This document shows, in pieces, positions 61,098 to 64,000 of a stretch of DNA of 64,000 bases (positions are counted from its first letter, which is position 1; the number at the start of each line of letters is the position of its first letter). A program made the position numbers and the translations under genes. Source of the DNA: an uncultured Niabella sp. (GTDB lineage: Bacteria > Bacteroidota > Bacteroidia > Chitinophagales > Chitinophagaceae); NCBI GenBank assembly GCA_934486785.1, contig CAKSQK010000009.1, positions 1-64,000 of the forward strand, given 5' to 3'. A model generated the notes under the pieces. It ran no database searches. It saw nothing but the letters and a program-made list of their open reading frames with translations, and was not told the DNA's origin.

Positions 61098-62096
61098 TTA
61101 CTCAACCAGGTAAATGATCTTTGTTTGCTCCAGGCTGTTGCCGGAAAGGTATTGTTCAATTACGGGTTTTTTTACGGTGAGTTTATGGAGCGCGGTATAA
61201 TCATTCAAAGACTGGTATGCCTGTTGCTTCACATTTTCTGCCCCGCTAAAAACCACTTCTACAGATCTTGATGCCGGCACTTCGATCATTTCCTCGGGCG
61301 CGGTCAGTTCCGGCTGGTGCCCAACGGGCAAAGGAAAAGCCGCGGCAATTTTACTTTGATACAGCTTTTCATCTGTTTCAAAGATCAGGCAGGTTTGCAA
61401 AGCCGGTGTCTCTTTCAAAACATGCCTGGCCAGGTGATCAAAATGCTGCTGAAAAAATACCGGGAAATCTGCCCACAAAACCGTTTGCCTGATGGCCACA
61501 TATTTTGTATATGGGAAATCAGCCGGCTGAACGTTAAAAGCAGCCGGTTTGGCTAGGGTCGTTTTTTCGATCATCAGCTTCAAAGCTGTTAAACCCGCGG
61601 CAAAGTCTGCACCCCTTTCTTTTTCAAGGCTGTAAAAGATATTAAAAACGTTCAGCGGCCTTTTTAAGGGCACTTCAAACGTCCATTTTACTTCTGTTTG
61701 ATTGCCAACAGGCGATAACAAAAATGTAGAATGCGCTTTTAAAGGCCGGGGCTCTAACAAATACACATCATGGCGGATCAGCTTATCCTGCTGAAGCTCT
61801 GTAAGTGTAATTTCTCCTTTGCCCGAAATGAGCGGGCTGCCTTCCCAACTCACTTTTGCGCCCACGGCGCCATCTTTTCCATCCGTTGTATATTTTATAG
61901 ACGAATCTGCCCTGCCCCACACGCTCCAGTTATTGAAGTGTTGTAAAAACATCATTTGCCGGTACACTTCGCCCGGTTTTTCATTGATGAGTATTGATCT
62001 TACAACTGTTTGCTTTGACGGCGCTAGCAGGGAAAGCACCAGCGCTGCAATGGCTACAAAAATTAAAAAGACAAAAAGATTTTTGATCAGTTTCAT
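61098..62096 (-). CDS. SRPBCC protein with GyrI-like C-terminal part
   Basis: A 332-residue protein with one N-terminal membrane helix (about 7-26). An SRPBCC (START-like ligand-binding) domain follows (about 30-170; PGEVYRQMMFLQHFNNWSVWG). The rest (about 180-330) resembles GyrI/effector-binding domains (TKYVAIRQTVLW, GHQPELTAPEEMIEVPA, VEVVFSGAENVKQQAYQSL). Ligand and role unknown. Confidence 0.85.
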   Translation of the reverse strand: MKLIKNLFVFLIFVAIAALVLSLLAPSKQTVVRSILINEKPGEVYRQMMFLQHFNNWSVWGRADSSIKYTTDGKDGAVGAKVSWEGSPLISGKGEITLTELQQDKLIRHDVYLLEPRPLKAHSTFLLSPVGNQTEVKWTFEVPLKRPLNVFNIFYSLEKERGADFAAGLTALKLMIEKTTLAKPAAFNVQPADFPYTKYVAIRQTVLWADFPVFFQQHFDHLARHVLKETPALQTCLIFETDEKLYQSKIAAAFPLPVGHQPELTAPEEMIEVPASRSVEVVFSGAENVKQQAYQSLNDYTALHKLTVKKPVIEQYLSGNSLEQTKIIYLVE

Positions 62097-62137
62097 AAAC
62101 AGTTTTTAAGGAGCAATGGCCTACGGGCAACCGGCGC

Positions 62138-62692
62138 TTATTGTTGCTTATACTTTTGCTCCGCCTCTTTTGCTTTTTCAAAATCCAGGATGACGCCGTT
62201 GATGCAATAACGCAGGCCTGTTGGCGGCGGGCCGTCTTCAAACACGTGGCCCAGGTGGCTTTCACAGCGGCCGCATTGTACTTCTGTACGAATCATGCCA
62301 TGCGAGCGGTCTTCCAGGTAAATAATGCTGTTTTTGCTGATGGGCTGGTAAAAACTGGGCCAGCCGCAGCCGCTGTCAAATTTAGTATCGCTTTTAAACA
62401 GCGGGTTTCCGCAGGCAGCGCAGTAGTAAGTGCCAATATCTTTAGACTTTTCAAACCTGCTTGTCCACGGGCGCTCGGTACCTTTTTGCCGCGCGATGTG
62501 GTACACTTCGGGCGACAGGATCTTGCGCCATTCGTCTTCGCTGATCTTTACTTTAGAAGTGTCTGTTTTAGAATATACGGGGTTGTTTTCTTTATTCATT
62601 TTTACTGATGTTTTAGGTTGTTTTGTTTGCGAATAGCCGCACTGCTGAAACAGCACGCAAACTGAAAACAATATGAGTGTAAAAAACTTCAT
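62138..62692 (-). CDS. msrB: peptide-methionine (R)-S-oxide reductase
   Basis: MsrB reduces Met-R-sulfoxide in proteins. The 184 residues have a signal peptide (ending CGYSQ), so it acts in the periplasm. The two zinc CxxC sites (CAACGN, CGRCES), [17 protein letters not shown] and the catalytic [11 protein letters not shown] are all present. In many MsrB proteins an Asn-Ser follows the catalytic Cys; here it is Asn-Gly, a mild change. Confidence 0.94.
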   Translation of the reverse strand: MKFFTLILFSVCVLFQQCGYSQTKQPKTSVKMNKENNPVYSKTDTSKVKISEDEWRKILSPEVYHIARQKGTERPWTSRFEKSKDIGTYYCAACGNPLFKSDTKFDSGCGWPSFYQPISKNSIIYLEDRSHGMIRTEVQCGRCESHLGHVFEDGPPPTGLRYCINGVILDFEKAKEAEQKYKQQ

Positions 62693-62725
62693 TCTTAGTT
62701 ACAACAATCAAAACTGCCAATGGTT

Positions 62726-62968
62726 TTATGGCGTGCTGAGCAGCGCATCTATCTTTTGCGCCAGCTTTTCATCTTTTTGTGTTACCACATCTCCGGCATC
62801 GTGTGTGCTCAGCCATATTTCCACTGTATTGTATACATTCTTCCATTCGGGGTGGTGGTTGGCCTTTTCTGCTTCAATCGCCACGCGCGTCATAAATGCG
62901 AATGCTTCACTAAAATCCTTAAACCTAAATTTCCGGTACAGTTTGTTATCTTTTTGTTCCCACATCAT
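62726..62968 (-). CDS. phhB: 4a-hydroxytetrahydrobiopterin dehydratase
   Basis: A 80-residue pterin-4a-carbinolamine dehydratase that regenerates the pterin cofactor of aromatic amino acid hydroxylases. The catalytic block [20 protein letters not shown] (about 42-61) followed by [12 protein letters not shown] is complete. No phenylalanine hydroxylase is in the window. The length is slightly short for the family because the N-terminus is trimmed. Confidence 0.94.
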   Translation of the reverse strand: MMWEQKDNKLYRKFRFKDFSEAFAFMTRVAIEAEKANHHPEWKNVYNTVEIWLSTHDAGDVVTQKDEKLAQKIDALLSTP

Positions 62969-63080
62969 GATTCATTTTACCGCATAACGTTACAAAAATC
63001 GTGCGGCAACATTAATAATTTTCTAACGCGCAGGTAACATTGTGGTTATACTAACAAAGGAACTTTGATAAACCTTTTAA

Positions 63081-63923
63081 ATGCAGAAGCGCCCTGTAGA
63101 AATAGCGGTAATATCAGACTTGCACCTGGGCACTTACGCCAGCCGTGCCACTGAATTTGCGGCTTACCTGAAAAGTATTGATCCCCGGCTGTTGATACTG
63201 AACGGAGATATTATTGACGGATGGCAGTTTAGCAAAAGATATTTTCTGCAGGGGCATATAGCAGCCATTAAAGAGATTATGAACCTGCTTGCCAAAGGCA
63301 TACGCGTGGTGTACATCACGGGCAACCACGATGAAATGCTGCGCCGCTACAGCGACCTGGAACTTGGCAATTTTTTACTTACAGATAAAATAGCCATAGA
63401 AATCAATGGCAAAAAAACATGGATCTTTCATGGGGATGTATTTGACCATACCACTACAGGCCAGGCTAAACTGTGGGGCAAAATGGGGAGTAACGGATAT
63501 GCAATACTTTTAGGTTTTAACAAATGTATCAACTATGTGCTTAAGCTGTTTGGCAGGGAAAAAGTTTCCCTGTCAAAAAAAATAATGGAGCAGTTTAACA
63601 GGCGCTTTATTAAAATTGATGAATTTGAAACCAAGATAGCTGAGGCCGCTATTGAAAAAAATTTTGACACGGTTATTTGCGGGCACATACACCAGCCGCA
63701 AAAAAGAATATTTAAAAACGAAAAAGGAAGCGTGTGCTACCTGAACAGCGGCGACTGGATGGAACATATGACAGCACTGGAATATGTTGACAATGACTGG
63801 CGCCTTTATACCTACCATGAAAAAGCAATGAAAGCTGAAAAGCAGGGAAAAAAAGAACCGGTAGTTACTACAGATGAAATATCATTTTACCTGCATTCTT
63901 TAAAAGAAATAGTTGATGATTGA
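63081..63923 (+). CDS. UDP-2,3-diacylglucosamine diphosphatase-like phosphoesterase
   Basis: A 280-residue metallophosphoesterase with the LpxH-like metal motifs: SDLHLGTY (12-19), NGDIIDGW (41-48), TGNHDEML (79-86), HGDVFDHT and CGHIHQPQ. LpxH hydrolyses UDP-2,3-diacylglucosamine in lipid A synthesis; this one is of the longer UDP-diacylglucosamine-diphosphatase-like type common in Bacteroidota. The next gene, 25 bp on, starts like a glycosyltransferase, which fits envelope lipid work. Confidence 0.87.
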   Translation: MQKRPVEIAVISDLHLGTYASRATEFAAYLKSIDPRLLILNGDIIDGWQFSKRYFLQGHIAAIKEIMNLLAKGIRVVYITGNHDEMLRRYSDLELGNFLLTDKIAIEINGKKTWIFHGDVFDHTTTGQAKLWGKMGSNGYAILLGFNKCINYVLKLFGREKVSLSKKIMEQFNRRFIKIDEFETKIAEAAIEKNFDTVICGHIHQPQKRIFKNEKGSVCYLNSGDWMEHMTALEYVDNDWRLYTYHEKAMKAEKQGKKEPVVTTDEISFYLHSLKEIVDD

Positions 63924-63948
63924 TGATTGATAATTTAACAGAACAAAA

Positions 63949-64000
63949 ATGAAAATTTTTTATGCCGTTCAGGCAACGGGCAATGGCCATATCAGCAGGG
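63949..64000 (+). CDS. N-terminus of a glycosyltransferase-like protein (partial)
   Basis: Only 17 codons are seen before the window ends. They read MKIFYAVQATGNGHISR, the glycine-rich start of MurG/UDP-glycosyltransferase-like (GT-B) proteins. It lies 25 bp after the LpxH-like gene and is probably co-transcribed. Product beyond this is unknown. Confidence 0.7.
   Translation, partial: MKIFYAVQATGNGHISR

Overview
The window looks like chromosomal DNA of a Bacteroidota bacterium, most likely family Chitinophagaceae. The signs are: promoters with the Bacteroidota -7 element (TAnnTTTG) before many genes, a Rho factor with a long charged insertion, exported proteins with lipoboxes, DUF4249 and DUF2911 proteins, a TonB-dependent receptor with an STN domain, a zinc-less DksA-like protein with a histone-H1-like tail, and a Flavobacterium-type aromatic ammonia-lyase. 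I found no phage, transposase, integrase, CRISPR array or rRNA. Coding density is high and only one gap exceeds 300 bp.

Layout. 1-5.7 kb: tRNA-Phe and recQ on the minus strand, then a plus-strand run kdsD, mannose-1-phosphate guanylyltransferase, a PolB-like 3'-5' exonuclease and a YjbR/MmcQ protein. 5.7-12.6 kb: GH3-family protein, CapA-like lipoprotein, rho with its terminator, and feoB without an adjacent feoA. 12.6-17 kb: small lipoprotein, dipeptide epimerase, and an NHEJ-type LigD split into two reading frames at a run of nine A. 17-24 kb: a minus-strand operon of an unknown exported protein, a TonB-dependent receptor, a DUF4249 lipoprotein and an MG2/plug-like protein. 24-36.3 kb: double rhodanese, ArsR regulator, tsaB, a large exported protein with a possible His/Cys protease end, an MFS transporter, an OmpA lipoprotein, a one-domain asparaginase, an SDR, and a run acpH, two DUF2911 genes, coaX, an outer-membrane protein and lptC.

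36.5-39.5 kb holds the least explained pair: a 605-residue protein with nitronate-monooxygenase-like TIM-barrel motifs, followed by a deoxyhypusine synthase-like protein that lacks the catalytic lysine. 40.3-47 kb: flippase, rnpA, yidD, acpS, a PaaK-like AMP ligase, a tyrosine/histidine ammonia-lyase and a FabG-like reductase. The last four resemble the starter-unit part of a flexirubin/aryl-polyene pathway. 47-53 kb: Fur-family regulator, SCO1-like copper protein, the acpP-fabF-rnc operon, a GNAT and a DksA-like protein. 53.2-56.6 kb: ileS, whose HIGH signature is swapped to GIHH. The 56.57-57.01 kb gap carries tandem repeats. 57-64 kb: a DUF5009 membrane protein, dipeptidase E, an orphan 2-oxoacid:ferredoxin oxidoreductase alpha subunit, an SRPBCC protein, msrB, pterin dehydratase, an LpxH-like phosphoesterase and the first codons of a glycosyltransferase-like gene.

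The genes serve mainly envelope building (KdsD, GDP-mannose supply, LptC, LpxH-like, flippase), lipid and pigment chemistry, and core information processing. The points most worth a second look are the GIHH IleRS, the lysine-less DHS-like protein with its large TIM-barrel neighbour, the LigD frameshift at the A9 run, a perfect 21-bp tandem duplication inside a flippase membrane helix, and the possible caspase-like end of the 752-residue exported protein. All functional statements come from reading motifs; no database search was run.
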